The notes under the pieces are model-generated. The model worked only from the letters and a program-made list of their open reading frames with translations, searched no databases and was not told where the DNA came from. Positions 1 through 8,593 of a DNA stretch of 20,774 bases are shown here, piece after piece. Source of the stretch: Sphacelaria rigidula (Eukaryota; Phaeophyceae; Sphacelariales); the NCBI GenBank assembly GCA_964200075.2, contig CAXNAA020000494.1:1-20774 (forward strand), in the 5' to 3' direction. How positions within the stretch are numbered: the stretch's first letter is position 1; each line of letters opens with the position of its first letter. A program made the translations under genes and the position numbers.

Positions 1-79
1 CGCAACGAGGTGGTTTCTAGCGTGAAGGACTCTTGATTTGAAAAAGTGCAAGGGTTTGGCCCGCGGAATGACAAGGGAT

Positions 80-101
80 CACCACCACCACCACCACCGC
101 C
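80..101. repeat. ACC trinucleotide microsatellite
   Basis: Six to seven tandem CAC/ACC units, the last ones imperfect (ccaccgcc). Confidence 0.85.
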
Positions 102-148
102 ATTCTTTTATTTTTCACACGGATACCTCTCAGGTGCCCCCGAGATAA

Positions 149-254
149 CTATTTTTTCAAGTGAAAGTGATCGCGATTCATGAGAGGACCTGACCTGGCG
201 GTCAACGGGTCTCATCATCTGATGAATCGGCATCACTTTCACTTGAAAAAATAG
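149..254. mobile_element. Small foldback element (MITE-like), 106 bp
   Basis: The arms ctattttttcaagtgaaagt (149 on) and its reverse complement (ending 254) continue as a nearly perfect inverted repeat of about 36 bp. A weaker palindrome reaches the centre, so the whole element can fold back. No coding capacity. Its core gaatcggcatcac is shared with the element at 7089-7240. A clear target duplication was not seen. Confidence 0.65.
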
Positions 255-452
255 AAAAAAACAAACCAGGGTACCGGGAGCCGAGTTTGAGGTACCTCTA
301 TTATGGTACAACCCAAAGTGCCATGGAACAATTGGAACGGTCCCCGTTAGCGCCGTTCGAATAAACTGATCGCTGTCAATTGGATCTTCAACTTTCAATC
401 TCACGAAAACATTGTTCACTATGGTAGGGAAATTGCCGTCTGTCTGTTGCAT
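255..452 (-). CDS. Unrecognised open frame continuing after two adjacent stops, runs into a foldback element
   Basis: Reads MQQTDGNFPTIVNNVFVRLK.. to NSAPGTLV and then becomes low-complexity (CFFLFFQ) where it enters the inverted-repeat element at 149-254. The open frame continues to 108, but that part is element sequence and probably not coding. No domain was recognised. Together with 456-743 it could be one gene interrupted by TAG TAA, an exon pair, or chance. Confidence 0.17.
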
Positions 453-455
453 TTA

Positions 456-743
456 CTATCCCAAGAGCGTCACACCGCCCGAGCCAATTCTCACGTAACC
501 ACGGAAAATTGGACTTGTCGAATTTAGGCCGTATGAGGCTGTTGTGAACCCGTAATCAAGGGCGGAAAAACAAAGGTTGGTCGTGGATACTTGTGTCCAC
601 TCATCGGGCATTTCAGGATGCAGCAGCAGCATCTTGTTTGAAATTAGCGCTACTTTCGAGATTTTTTGTTGAGAGTCGTTCCGAGATTTTACCTTGAAAA
701 CACAATCCGAAAAGCGAATCTCGACTGCGCCAACGCTGCTCAT
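456..743 (-). CDS. Unrecognised open frame, 95 codons, possible exon of a neighbouring gene
   Basis: An ATG-initiated frame (MSSVGAVEIRFSDCVFK..) runs to TAG, immediately followed in the same frame by TAA and then by another open frame that starts with ATG at 452. No family was recognised. It lies downstream of the 3' end of the main gene and on the same strand. It contains GT/AG dinucleotides (for example TTCAAG|GTAAAA about 700) that could make it part of a spliced gene. Chance open frame is a real alternative. Confidence 0.2.
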   Translation of the reverse strand: MSSVGAVEIRFSDCVFKVKSRNDSQQKISKVALISNKMLLLHPEMPDEWTQVSTTNLCFSALDYGFTTASYGLNSTSPIFRGYVRIGSGGVTLLG

Positions 744-1295
744 TTCGATCCGCTCGCCCTACCGCACCATGCATTCGGCGCCAGAACCTCGGAAGGTGGT
801 GTGGAGCTTCGGTCTCCACCAATCGTTGTGGGCGCCTCGAAATGTATACATTGCTACATAATTTGTCCAAATACATGACGACAGATTATACTTCGCCTCT
901 AATGTTGTGCTGATCGTTGTTTCGAAAAAAAACTTCTTTCACCCCCATCATTAACACATCAATTTTTGTCATCATGAGGGGCTGCATTCGAACCCAGTGC
1001 CTCATTACGTACGTCCTCCTTCGCCTTTCCGGCGGTACTTGCATTCGTATACTCAGCACACCTCACAACCTCTAGCCTCCCTTTGGATCACCTGTCATCA
1101 ACACAGTTCAGATCGTAAACCCTGCAGTAGCGAGCACCAGAATAAGGTGCAGGACATGCGGTAATAGGAAGCCCGAACATCGGTTCCCCTGTTTTCACAA
1201 CGTTACACAACGCAGGAAACGCGGGGAATGTATGGCTCCGCCTGAGCACCGCACAACAAGCAGATGGATACGGCTGTCTGCAATGGGTTCCGCAG

Positions 1296-1623
1296 TCAAG
1301 CAAATCCGTACACGTTGTTACCAGGGTTTACGGCAGGAATTGTCAAGCTCGACTCGTCACGTACGGAAGCTCCTATCACACTCTCGTCGAGATCCAACAC
1401 GCCGCAGCTATCCGTTGACCGCTGGCGTCTGGTGGGCCCTTCAACGAGGGCAATCTCCTGCTCTTTCTGCGCTCGCCAATCTCCGAATATCGCCAGCGCT
1501 CCCTCGAATATGACAGTTGCAAGCAAAAGTACGTTTGCCAATATCAGCACTGCGGAGAAGGCTTCTTGACTGTCGCTGTTTTCGTCGGACACATCCACTT
1601 CGAGTAAAAGGGCCAGGTACATA
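1296..1623 (-). CDS. Terminal exon: last helices and cytosolic tail
   Basis: Acceptor atccttcag|T with a good pyrimidine tract. It reads MYLALLLEVDVSDENS, the helix AVLILANVLLLATVIFEGAL, then a charged tail (GDWRAQKEQEIALVEGPTRR) ending VNPGNNVYGFA and TGA at 1296-1298. The tail has several Ser, Thr and Arg residues and no recognised signalling domain. A GGTAAC just before the end (about 1316-1321) could act as a donor, so a further 3' exon is possible but not needed. Confidence 0.82.
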
Positions 1624-4600
1624 CTGAAGGATAACGGATGCCGGGGTCGACGGTTGTGGGTCGGGTACGAGGAGCGGTGATCAAAACCATCGGAGCTGAG
1701 GGTGAGGAAGTTGAACGCTGAATGAATTGGCCCAACAACGATCAGTGCCTCAATTAGAACAACGTGGCGCGTCCGCCTTTTCTCCTACTTCATTGCTCCC
1801 TTCGACAACGCAAGTTACATCGTGTCGTCAAGCGACAGGCTTTCGACTGAATATGCCACCTCAGCAGTCATCTGTCGCTTATCGCATGTGGGAGAAGCGA
1901 GTGTGGAGCATGGGGGTGGAATAGAACGCCGTTCGAGCTCTTGCCGTAGGATGGATTTTCCTGTCTACAGCAACGCATACTGCCTGTTCTTGTAATGAGA
2001 TGTATCAACCCAACCCTGGTTAAACTCCGAACCTCAACCTGAGGTACAGTTTGTAGTGTTTTACCTCGCGAAAATGACGCACGAACCGCTGCGGTACAGC
2101 CAAATGTCTATCTGTTCCTTGAACGGCGCCAGGGTCTCCGACACGATTGTGAACACGAAAGCGAGAAGCAGAGTGACCGCAACCTGCGTGCATGGCGATT
2201 GATGAATGCCCTGAACACTGTTCGTTTAAAGTTTGAGTTGGTGCGTGTAGATGCAGTGCTGCAGGACAAATGAATGCAGGAAGTCCGATCTGAAACGCAG
2301 CAACTCACACTTCATATGCAGCGTCGCAAACCTCGTGGCGAGGGGTTACTTTCTTATGTACCCGTGTCCATTACCTTTGCGAATGAATGCTCACCTGAGC
2401 GGCGCTGCCGGGGTATATGAACACCGACAAACTCGTGAGGCATATTCGGCGGGTATACTCAACCAGCTCATACCAATAGGCAGAGGGCTTGTACGGCTCC
2501 CAAAGGTTTCTGGAAGGCTGAAGATGCGGCATGGTGCGACCAGATTCATCCTTCAGGTGTTCGTGATCGCGGATGAGCCACCAAGCGAACATGGCCGGGA
2601 TGCCCACGGGGTATATCAGGATCATTATCGCGGCGTATAGTCGGAAGGCGGTGTGCCTGTGCGATCCGCATGTTACACTGTAATCTGCTCGGAGGTAGGA
2701 AACTCCATCGTCCAAGCTTCCGTCGCATGAAAACGTCGAAAATACTGTGTGGGACACCGAGGAATACACGAAAAATAGCAAAAATATCGCGAGCGAGACA
2801 TGTCGATTCCAAACCATGACCATGGCCCCGTTGGAAGCGTGGTTTCGGTTCCTGGCAACGGCGTACGTTCCGACCAGCATTCCAAGCAGCAGAATAGGAC
2901 CGATGGTGGCGAAGATGAGGGTGTCGAAGAAGTCGACCTCCATGATGCACGAAAACGACAGGATAGCGCCGATGTTCAAGTTGATGAGATCCAAGACGGC
3001 GAGGAACTCCCCGTACGCGGCAGAATACTCCACCCCTGAAATTTCCGCGGACTGTGTAGCGGGTGGGTACAAATGAAGCGGCAGTGACGACACGAACGAC
3101 CCCAGAGGTAAATAGTGTGAGAGTCAACAGTGCACTACGTAAGTCGAAGAGGGCACGATATCCAGCTCCGTGCTTGGCTGGTACCCCCTTGTCTGCCATC
3201 GCTGGGTATAGGGAAGGAATCTACTTTTCCCTTACCTGAGTAATTATCTGCCATACCACAAGCACAATTTTGATTGCTGTGACAGGAAGGGATGACGAGA
3301 TCTGGTCGGAGATCTTCGAGACGATCCCCTGACATCGCCCACTCCGTCCATCGGAATCATCGCAATCAACTACCTTGGTGAGGTCTTTTACCAATAACGC
3401 CAGGAGTATCGTCAGAAACACCACGGCCACCACCCAGCCTGCCGCGGTGCGCTTCTGTCCTGCGCAGCTGTGACAACTGTACCGAAAACCTTGCACAAAG
3501 TCGTCTTCACAGGCCGCACAATCTGGCAATACAAGTTCATGAGCGGTGAGGGTTGTGGTTAGAATAGAGGTGTAATGCGTGAGAGGACCGCGTGCTTAGA
3601 GGACCGCATCGGAATTTGAACATCCCTATGGTTAGGGTTAGGGTTAGGGTTAGGGTTAGTGTTGGGGTTGAGGTCAGGGGCGTGGTACCTCCAGGGACTG
3701 ACCCGATTGGTTTTGAAAAACGTCGGTCCTGAGGTGTTTTGAACTACGGCGCGGTCCTCTAAGCACGCGGTCCTCTCACGCATTATAGAGGGATATGTAC
3801 AGTCACAAGTGGGCATCAAACACGGCATACGGCGGAGGGACACGCACAAGACAGAGGTGAAATCTGCGATATGCTGGGCCCACATACGATATTGTCTGGA
3901 CAGTCCTCAGGGTGAGATGGGGGTAACGGAGCCCGCTCTCCGAAGCGGCTCGGACATCAACTCGATTTAAACAAGGACATATTTCTGCGCTCTGGCATCC
4001 CTCGAGGATGCCGATAAACCGGCTGGAGCGGCCGTATTGATATAGTCGAGCAGAACAAAATATTTACAAAAACCGACGAAATATCCCAACACGCTCATCC
4101 TTTTGAAATGTTGCAAATAATGCAGACGGTACAGTCTACATGCATTGTGCTTGAATCGAATCGTTGCAACTACACAGAAAATAGCGGCGCAACCTGTTGC
4201 GGTTCGATGAAACTTCGAACAGTACAGTACAGTTACATTGTATCTTTATAATGAGAAGTACCTCTTTTGTGTGGATGGGACCTCGAGTAAGACACTTCTA
4301 AGAGTAGGGGTATTGCCATGATTTGTCGATACTCTAGCGAGTATCTAGACCACGTAAGTTGTAGCACATCTTGGTTGGATGTTGCATTTGATCTAAGCTG
4401 ACGAGGCTACCGCGTCAGTAGCAGAGAGGTTGAATCGAATGATACGGTTGGAATCTACGTACGTGTAGAGTGTTTCGATTATCCTTCCAGGATTGAGTAC
4501 GCTTGCAATTGGTGATTATCATCGCTCTTGCAATCACTCTCCTTCACTACCACCAGCTCTCTGCTTTAAGAAGAGGCTATGCGTTGTGTTTTTTCTTGAC

Positions 4601-7600
4601 CAGATGAAGAGCCCATCAACCATTTTGACTCTCTGATTTTATTCTGCTGCAGAAGCAAGTGGTCTGACAACCACCGTGCACTCTCTGCCATACCACTGTC
4701 CTCGGGACGGTAGTCGTGTCTTCAGGACACTGGTCGGTCTGTTTCGAGAACAGTACCAACAAGCCATGAGCCACATATATTTCCAACATGAACTTCGAAT
4801 CGCTTCCGAGCCCTTCCCTATCCTCCGTAATCACAGTAAACGCGACGTGTGACGGTTCAATACATCGGTAAAGTCCAGAATATCCAGCTACACTTTACCG
4901 TGGGGCTGTCAAGTCCTTAAAGATCGACAGGATCCTGGCGCGCCCTTGTGTTCTACTCGGACAGATAAACCAAACGCTGCAAAAACTTGGTGGATGAGAA
5001 TCCATCAAACTGTGACTAAAAGCAGGGCGTGATTTGTTATCCTAATTACCGCTCGATCGCAGTGTGTCGTACCGATTGCACCGTATGTCTCGCACGCACC
5101 GCAGAATATAGAGCAACGGCTCACCCTAGAGAATAGGTGCTCTAAATACGTAAAACCTCTTTCAGCTCAAATCAACTTCCCAAAACGTTTATAGGTGTTC
5201 TGCCAATTGTCAACAGCCTCCGCGAGCACTATATTCAAATATCCGGCAGTTCGTTGATATTCCGCAGATATCACGCACCACTGTTTCAAGAAAGAGCATA
5301 CATGACATTCTCCAAGGCTGTTTCTGATGTGCAAACATGTGAAGATAAATATATGCACTGCATTTGCACGACAGCAAAGAAGGAAATGCGAACACTATGA
5401 TTCGGCAGATAGTTCGTGCTTTCGGTGCCTGTGCACACGCCAGATTCAGCATGAGCGTTTACATCAGGCAAATAGCTGGCGTTAAAAACGGTAGTGCGGG
5501 CCGTTTCAGGGACGCAAAGTAATCCAGTTCTATTTTCAGCGGCGGAGCAGAACAAAATCAATTCGAGACGTTGACATACATCTTCCAGTGTACAGCAGCT
5601 TTTCTCAAACGTATGCAGGAATTCCGCAGTTCAGAGTATCTCCCTCGAACTTATGCAAGTGCTCTGCCAGGTTAGGAAATCTTTCTCAAAGGTTGGAGAG
5701 ACGCTCACCATGTAGAATGTCGCATGTTCTAGATTGTAAAACGTGGGTTATCGATAGATCAAAACCTGAAACCGCCACAACGTTTTCTATTGCACGTGTG
5801 GAATATCTCACATGGGCCCGTGTATCCAACGGCACAGTATAAGCTGGACTCTGCCCCACCCATGCAAGCCGCGTGTCGGTGACATTTGACGACGTCGTGG
5901 CTATCTCCTGCTGTCCGGTAATAACCAGGCAGCAATTTCAGTGTCCCAAGCGTTGCCCCGTCGTCAGAAGTGTTGGTGCCTTCCGGGGAAACTTCACAGA
6001 CGGGGATAGCTGTTGGATTATCGACGACAACATCGTCGCCCGTGGTTTCACACTGTTCGTCACTTGAGCATCTCGCGCACACGTACTGGAAACGGCATGC
6101 CTCCACACCCTGGTCAGTTGCACGAACAGGGTGGGGGAGACATTGAGGTTCCAAAATAATCGATTTGATTGTACAGCCACAGATTTTGACCAAGACTTCA
6201 CGTTTTCAAACCGTTGCTGATCACCCCGGTGCCTCAGTTGGTAACCTCGAGGCGTTCTGACGTTCGGGTCGTGGGTTCGAATCTCGGTGCGGTCTCGCGA
6301 TCTGGGATTTCTTCTCACACCATGCCCGACAATGGAGAGCGACCATGTCGTGAGTACACGACATTCGAGTTCACGGTCGACGAGGGAAAGGGACCGCTGC
6401 CCCTCTCGCGATGAAAAGATAAAAGCATCGCAGAAGGAGGGTGGAGAACAAAATAAAAAATGCTGGGTTGGCCTCCCTCCTGTGTAACCGCGGCTCATGC
6501 GCCCAAACAACCCCGAAAGGTGCAGGCTGGCGTCCAGAGTAGATGGCATGGGTTGACAACACTAGTCGGAAAGCCTGGAGTACCACACAATACGTGCGAG
6601 AAGACGGGATCAACATCTTCTCGGGCAACGCATGTTTTACTTCGATCACCTCGATGACGTCGTCGTACCCGTATGTTCCGGCGGAGCAGTACAACGAGTT
6701 GTCCGTAAAAGTCACGTGTCCCATGTCAAAAAGCGGTCCGATACTCATGACGGCACAGCCTTCTTCTCCAGCCACGTTAGCCTCAAACACGGTGCCGTTG
6801 GTAGCCAATAACACGCCAGTGTGTTCTATCGCCCCCCCCGATATGGCTGTGGTACGATACATCGCGCAAAGCAGCAGTGGATCACTGTAAGCAAAAATGC
6901 AGAAACATCCCAGTTTGCGAGGAATGAGAGCGAGCTGTTGATGAGCAGACAACTGAGTTATCTTGCGATAGGGAGGAGAAGGTTTGATTGCACGGAGCAA
7001 GGGGGCTCACGAGTGCGTCACATCAAACCATGTACTCGCTCTGCGTCTTGATGGGGCTGAAAGCGTGGTGGGGCAACGTTAACCCGTTTGGGACCCAACC
7101 CCCATCCATCAGGGGTGAGTGCCCATTGTGAATCGGCATCATTTTGACATGAAAAACGAGTAAAATTAATGCCGATTCACAAATAGACCACCGCTCGCAG
7201 TCAAGGGGTCACACCCCCGCTTAGTGGGGGTCCGGTCCCAGAGAGGTTCACGAGTGCGCTGTGATGACACGATGACTATCAAACTGTTTTTTTTTTACCG
7301 ACACTACGAAGTGATCCCTTCGTGCAACAAACGATTCGAAATGCCCCGTCCCCAGAAGAAGGATTACTCAACACGATGGATGCTGCTCACGATTGCGCTG
7401 CCAAAAAAGAGAGATCGTTCCCGGCATCTTACCTGCATGGTTGCTTGTGAAGTGCGAGTCAAGTACCTCGTCATACCCGGAAGAGCTGAAGAACCCGCCC
7501 CCATTGCTGGCGGAGTTGTTGGTAAACGTGCAGCTAGAGGTATGCACGGGCTGTATGCCGATGTCACTATGAAGCACGCCACATGAAAAGAAAGCAATGG

Positions 7601-8593
7601 CTCCTCCCCACAAAGCGGAGTTGCTCCTGAAACTAGCATGAGTCACTGAAATATCCGGACACCCAACCCCGTACAACGCTCCACCGGCGCTCGCAACGGC
7701 TTCGTTGTGCTCGAATATCGGCGTACCGCTTATGCTAACTGCACTTGCTCCGCTGAGGGAAATCGCACCTGTTGTCCCGGGTAGCAGGCACGACGTCTTA
7801 TATGAAATCAGGAAAAGCGCGCATATCAATGAAGCGCGCTATGTTAGATAGTGCCCCGCTCTGAATCGAGCCGTTTCGTCTTGGTCGCGATTGTTTGAAG
7901 GAATCGCTATTTCGCTGTATGGAGAGCGCATCGTAAGCATCTCGGATGATGCAGTATCTGACTTACAACAAAAACGTCGGTGAACAGAAAGTCCTCGCTG
8001 ATACTTCGAGGCCACAACAGCGTGCACAGCATCGCAAAGCTTCGAGCCAGGGCAGCTACGGCACCAAAGGGGAACCGTTTCGAAACGAGATTTTGTTACT
8101 GTGTCGTAGTATATTTTTGGCTCTATTCGGAAAAGAAGACCTTGAACGTGCGCATAAATGGGATAGGTTACCGTTGGCGTCCCCTTTGACAAACCACGTG
8201 CATGCATGTACTGGTGCGCATAGCAGGCGTGTCCAGTTCACAGTCCTCACATCGGTAGTTGACGGGCCAACGACCGAACACTGCCCCCTGCTCCAATGAC
8301 GACGTTGTCAAGTTCCGAAAATGACAGCGCATTGATGGATTGATCTATTCATTCATTGCTGATCCTTAACCGTTGCCCGAGAAATCCACTTGGCGTTACA
8401 ATATAGACGCACCGAAGGTAAACGAAAACGTGAACAACGCTCAAGGAAACTCAAAAAAGAGGTAAAAGGTGAAGACAAAGATAACGAAGTAAAATGGACA
8501 AGGGCCGCATACCTCCACTGACTGCCGCTGTGTTGCCCGCAAAGAGTGAGTCGCCACTGATGGTGAGTTTCCCACCCTGTAGGGCAACGGCGC
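1296..8593 (-). CDS. POMP-repeat multi-pass membrane protein, eight spliced exons, 5' end missing
   Basis: Joined on the minus strand as 8593-8513, 7768-7433, 6846-6650, 6109-5812, 3522-3236, 3051-2395, 2183-2065 and 1623-1296. Every intron is GT-AG and the total after the first split codon is exactly 767 codons with the TGA stop, which supports the model. The protein reads as an extracellular beta-helix of POMP repeats (GGAI/GGALY and FTNN-type signatures), a Cys-rich stalk with LLPGYYRT and GYTGPYC, then about eight or nine membrane helices and a polar cytosolic tail. This architecture is known from large uncharacterised heterokont families and suggests a cell-surface receptor or adhesion protein; the function is inference. 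Introns grow from about 180 bp to 2.3 kb and carry MITEs and a SINE. The N-terminus is not in this part: the first exon starts with two bases of a split Gly codon. Confidence 0.8.
2065..2183 (-). CDS. Exon: membrane helix and loop (119 bp)
   Basis: Acceptor gcacgcag|GTTGCG and donor GCGAG|GTAAAA, starting in phase 0 and ending in phase 2. It reads VAVTLLLAFVFTIVSETLAP then FKEQIDIWLYRSGSCVIFA, giving one helix and the start of the next. The exon is too short and too near other frames to stand out as an open frame, but it fits exactly between its neighbours. The split AG joins with T of the next exon to give Ser, producing FASMYLALLLEVDVS, a smooth helix across the junction. Confidence 0.85.
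2395..3051 (-). CDS. Exon: main multi-pass membrane domain (657 bp)
   Basis: Acceptor gctacacag|TCCGCG and donor GCTCAG|GTGAGC, phase 0 at both ends, 219 codons. Hydrophobic segments are seen at FLAVLDLINLNIGAILSFS, TLIFATIGPILLLGMLVGTY, VSLAIFLLFFVYSSVSHTVF, FRLYAAIMILIYPVGIPAMF and CLTSLSVFIYPG. Between them lie conserved-looking polar blocks, including CDGSLDDGVSYLRADYSVTC with two cysteines, and LWEPYKP..YWYELVEYTRR just before a helix. The P-Y..W.E..E..RR block recurs in this heterokont membrane-domain family, as I remember it. No known enzymatic or channel motif was recognised. Confidence 0.9.
3236..3522 (-). CDS. Exon: end of stalk and first two membrane helices
   Basis: Acceptor ttgccag|AT and donor ACTCAG|GTAAGG. 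It begins with CAACEDDF and continues to YSCHSCAG, the last cysteines of the stalk. The helix WVVAVVFLTILLALLV follows, then a hydrophilic stretch with a Cys pair (VVDCDD..RCQG) and a second helix around TAIKIVLVVWQIITQ. The exon starts with two bases completing a Tyr codon and ends in phase 0. The upstream intron (3523-5811) is 2289 bp, the longest in the core gene, and contains the MITE at 3575-3783. Confidence 0.86.
3575..3783. mobile_element. TA-flanked MITE with perfect 33-bp TIRs and telomere repeats inside
   Basis: The first 33 bp (atgcgtgagaggaccgcgtg..., 3575-3607) and the last 33 bp (3751-3783) are perfect reverse complements. TA dinucleotides at 3573-3574 and 3784-3785 are the expected target duplication of Tc1/mariner-type insertion. 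Within each TIR the decamer AGAGGACCGC occurs twice. The 143-bp interior has no coding potential and contains TTAGGG repeats. It sits in the 2289-bp intron of the main gene. The perfect arms suggest a young insertion. Confidence 0.85.
3632..3655 (+). repeat. Telomere-type (TTAGGG)4 inside the MITE
   Basis: Four perfect TTAGGG units followed by degenerate units (TTAGTGTTGGGG). The tract lies between the inverted repeats of the MITE, so it probably travels with it. Confidence 0.9.
3784..5811. other. Rest of the long intron, no gene recognised
   Basis: AT-richer sequence with scattered stops on both strands. Short open frames of 60-90 codons at 5167-5561 (minus) and 5588-5842 (plus) show no recognised domain. 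A gtacagtacagt stretch near 4220 is a short microsatellite. I see nothing else. Confidence 0.6.
5812..6109 (-). CDS. Exon: Cys-rich stalk domain
   Basis: The exon encodes a run of spaced cysteines (EACRFQYVCARC, DEQC, VCEVSPEG), then LKLLPGYYRTAGDSHDVVKC, HAACMGG and YCAVGYTGP. This resembles the Cys-rich, ephrin-receptor-like or EGF-like stalk found between beta-helix and membrane domains in heterokont proteins. It ends at CCCAT|GTGAGA with one base of a split codon. Joined to the next exon this gives Tyr and restores the motif GYTGPYCAAC, strong support for the splice. The start was set at ctgaccag|GGTGTGG after a long pyrimidine stretch. A second acceptor at tttccag, 18 bp further in, stays in frame and cannot be excluded. 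Confidence 0.82.
6221..6460 (+). mobile_element. tRNA-derived SINE candidate
   Basis: A tRNA-like head is seen: an A-box-like GTGCCTCAGTTGG (6229-6241), a perfect D-stem gcctc/gaggc, and a B-box GGTTCGAATCTCG (6274-6286) at the expected spacing. The acceptor stem does not pair well, so this is not a working tRNA. About 150 bp of unrelated body follows, and an A-rich tail acaaaataaaaaa ends at 6460. This head-body-tail order is that of SINEs. It lies antisense in the intron 6110-6649. Target duplications are unclear. Confidence 0.6.
6650..6846 (-). CDS. Exon: last POMP repeats and transition to Cys-rich stalk
   Basis: The frame is AISGGAIEHTGVLL..NGTVFEANVAG.. then GHVTFTDNSLYCSAGTYGYD. This gives one clear POMP repeat, a weaker one, and the YCSAGTYG motif that usually opens the Cys-rich stalk in these proteins. 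The donor GAG|GTGATC is phase 0, so the phase changes here from the phase-1 repeat region. The acceptor used (accacag|CC at 6847) fits the frame but has a poor pyrimidine tract. A stronger acceptor, tttttgcttacag, ends at 6885 but gives a frameshift at a run of eight C at 6832-6839. The 5' edge is therefore less certain than the 3' edge. Confidence 0.7.
7089..7240. mobile_element. Foldback element related to the one at 149-254
   Basis: The outer arms tgggacccaacccccat (7089 on) and the reverse complement of the right end (tgggaccggacccccac) match. The inner arms tgtgaatcggcat (7127-7139) and atgccgattcaca (7169-7181) are perfect reverse complements. The core tgaatcggcatcattttgac is close to tgaatcggcatcactttcac at 223-242, indicating one family. 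It lies in the intron 6847-7432. Confidence 0.6.
7433..7768 (-). CDS. Exon: four POMP repeats (336 bp, phase 1-1)
   Basis: Acceptor gacaacag|GTGCGATT and donor CATGCAG|GTAAGA bound an open 336-bp exon. It carries about four repeats: AISLSGASAVSISG.., SAGGALYGVG.., ALWGGAIAFFSCG.. and SASNGGGFFSSSGYD.., with the conserved F-x-(N/S)-N-(S/A) pieces FEHNEA, FRSNSA, FTNNSA and FTSNHAG. This is the densest POMP signature in the window. The fused repeats suggest intron loss relative to the single-repeat exons upstream, which is an inference. The repeats should stack into a right-handed beta-helix outside the cell. Confidence 0.88.
8513..8593 (-). CDS. Exon: single POMP repeat (81 bp, phase 1-1)
   Basis: Acceptor ttgttag|GC and donor GGAG|GTATGC bound an 81-bp exon. 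It encodes one repeat, AVALQGGKLTISGDSLF followed by AGNTAAVSG, with the beta-strand pattern of hydrophobic-x-hydrophobic and the closing N-T-A-A..GG typical of POMP repeats. Both ends are phase 1, so the first and last Gly codons are split, as in the exons at 15955-17257. The next downstream acceptor (7769) gives G+GT=Gly and keeps the frame. This is the most 5' exon that I can join to the core gene. Confidence 0.72.

Noticed and set aside
2747-3076. Plus-strand frame of 109 codons
   Set aside because: It is the antisense shadow of the membrane-domain exon, which has correct splice sites and clear hydrophobic helices.
3559-3885. Open frame with NPNPNPN repeats across the telomere tract
   Set aside because: It is the translation of TTAGGG repeats and MITE arms. 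The same artefact appears at 13304-13577.
6222-6294. Functional tRNA gene
   Set aside because: The A box, B box and D stem are good, but the acceptor stem does not pair and the T stem is weak. A SINE head explains it better.
5938-6549. 203-codon minus-strand frame with RDRTEIRTHDPNVRTPRGYQ
   Set aside because: It is the reverse strand of the SINE tRNA-like head plus body and crosses the splice site at 6109. This is a typical false protein from a repeat.
7969-8250. Extra Cys-rich exons (C..CPGSKLC and CEDCELDTP frames) between 7768 and 8513
   Set aside because: Good donors exist (TTTGTT|GTAAGT), but the exons at 8513 and 7768 already join in frame. Adding these would place stalk-like cysteines inside the beta-helix.
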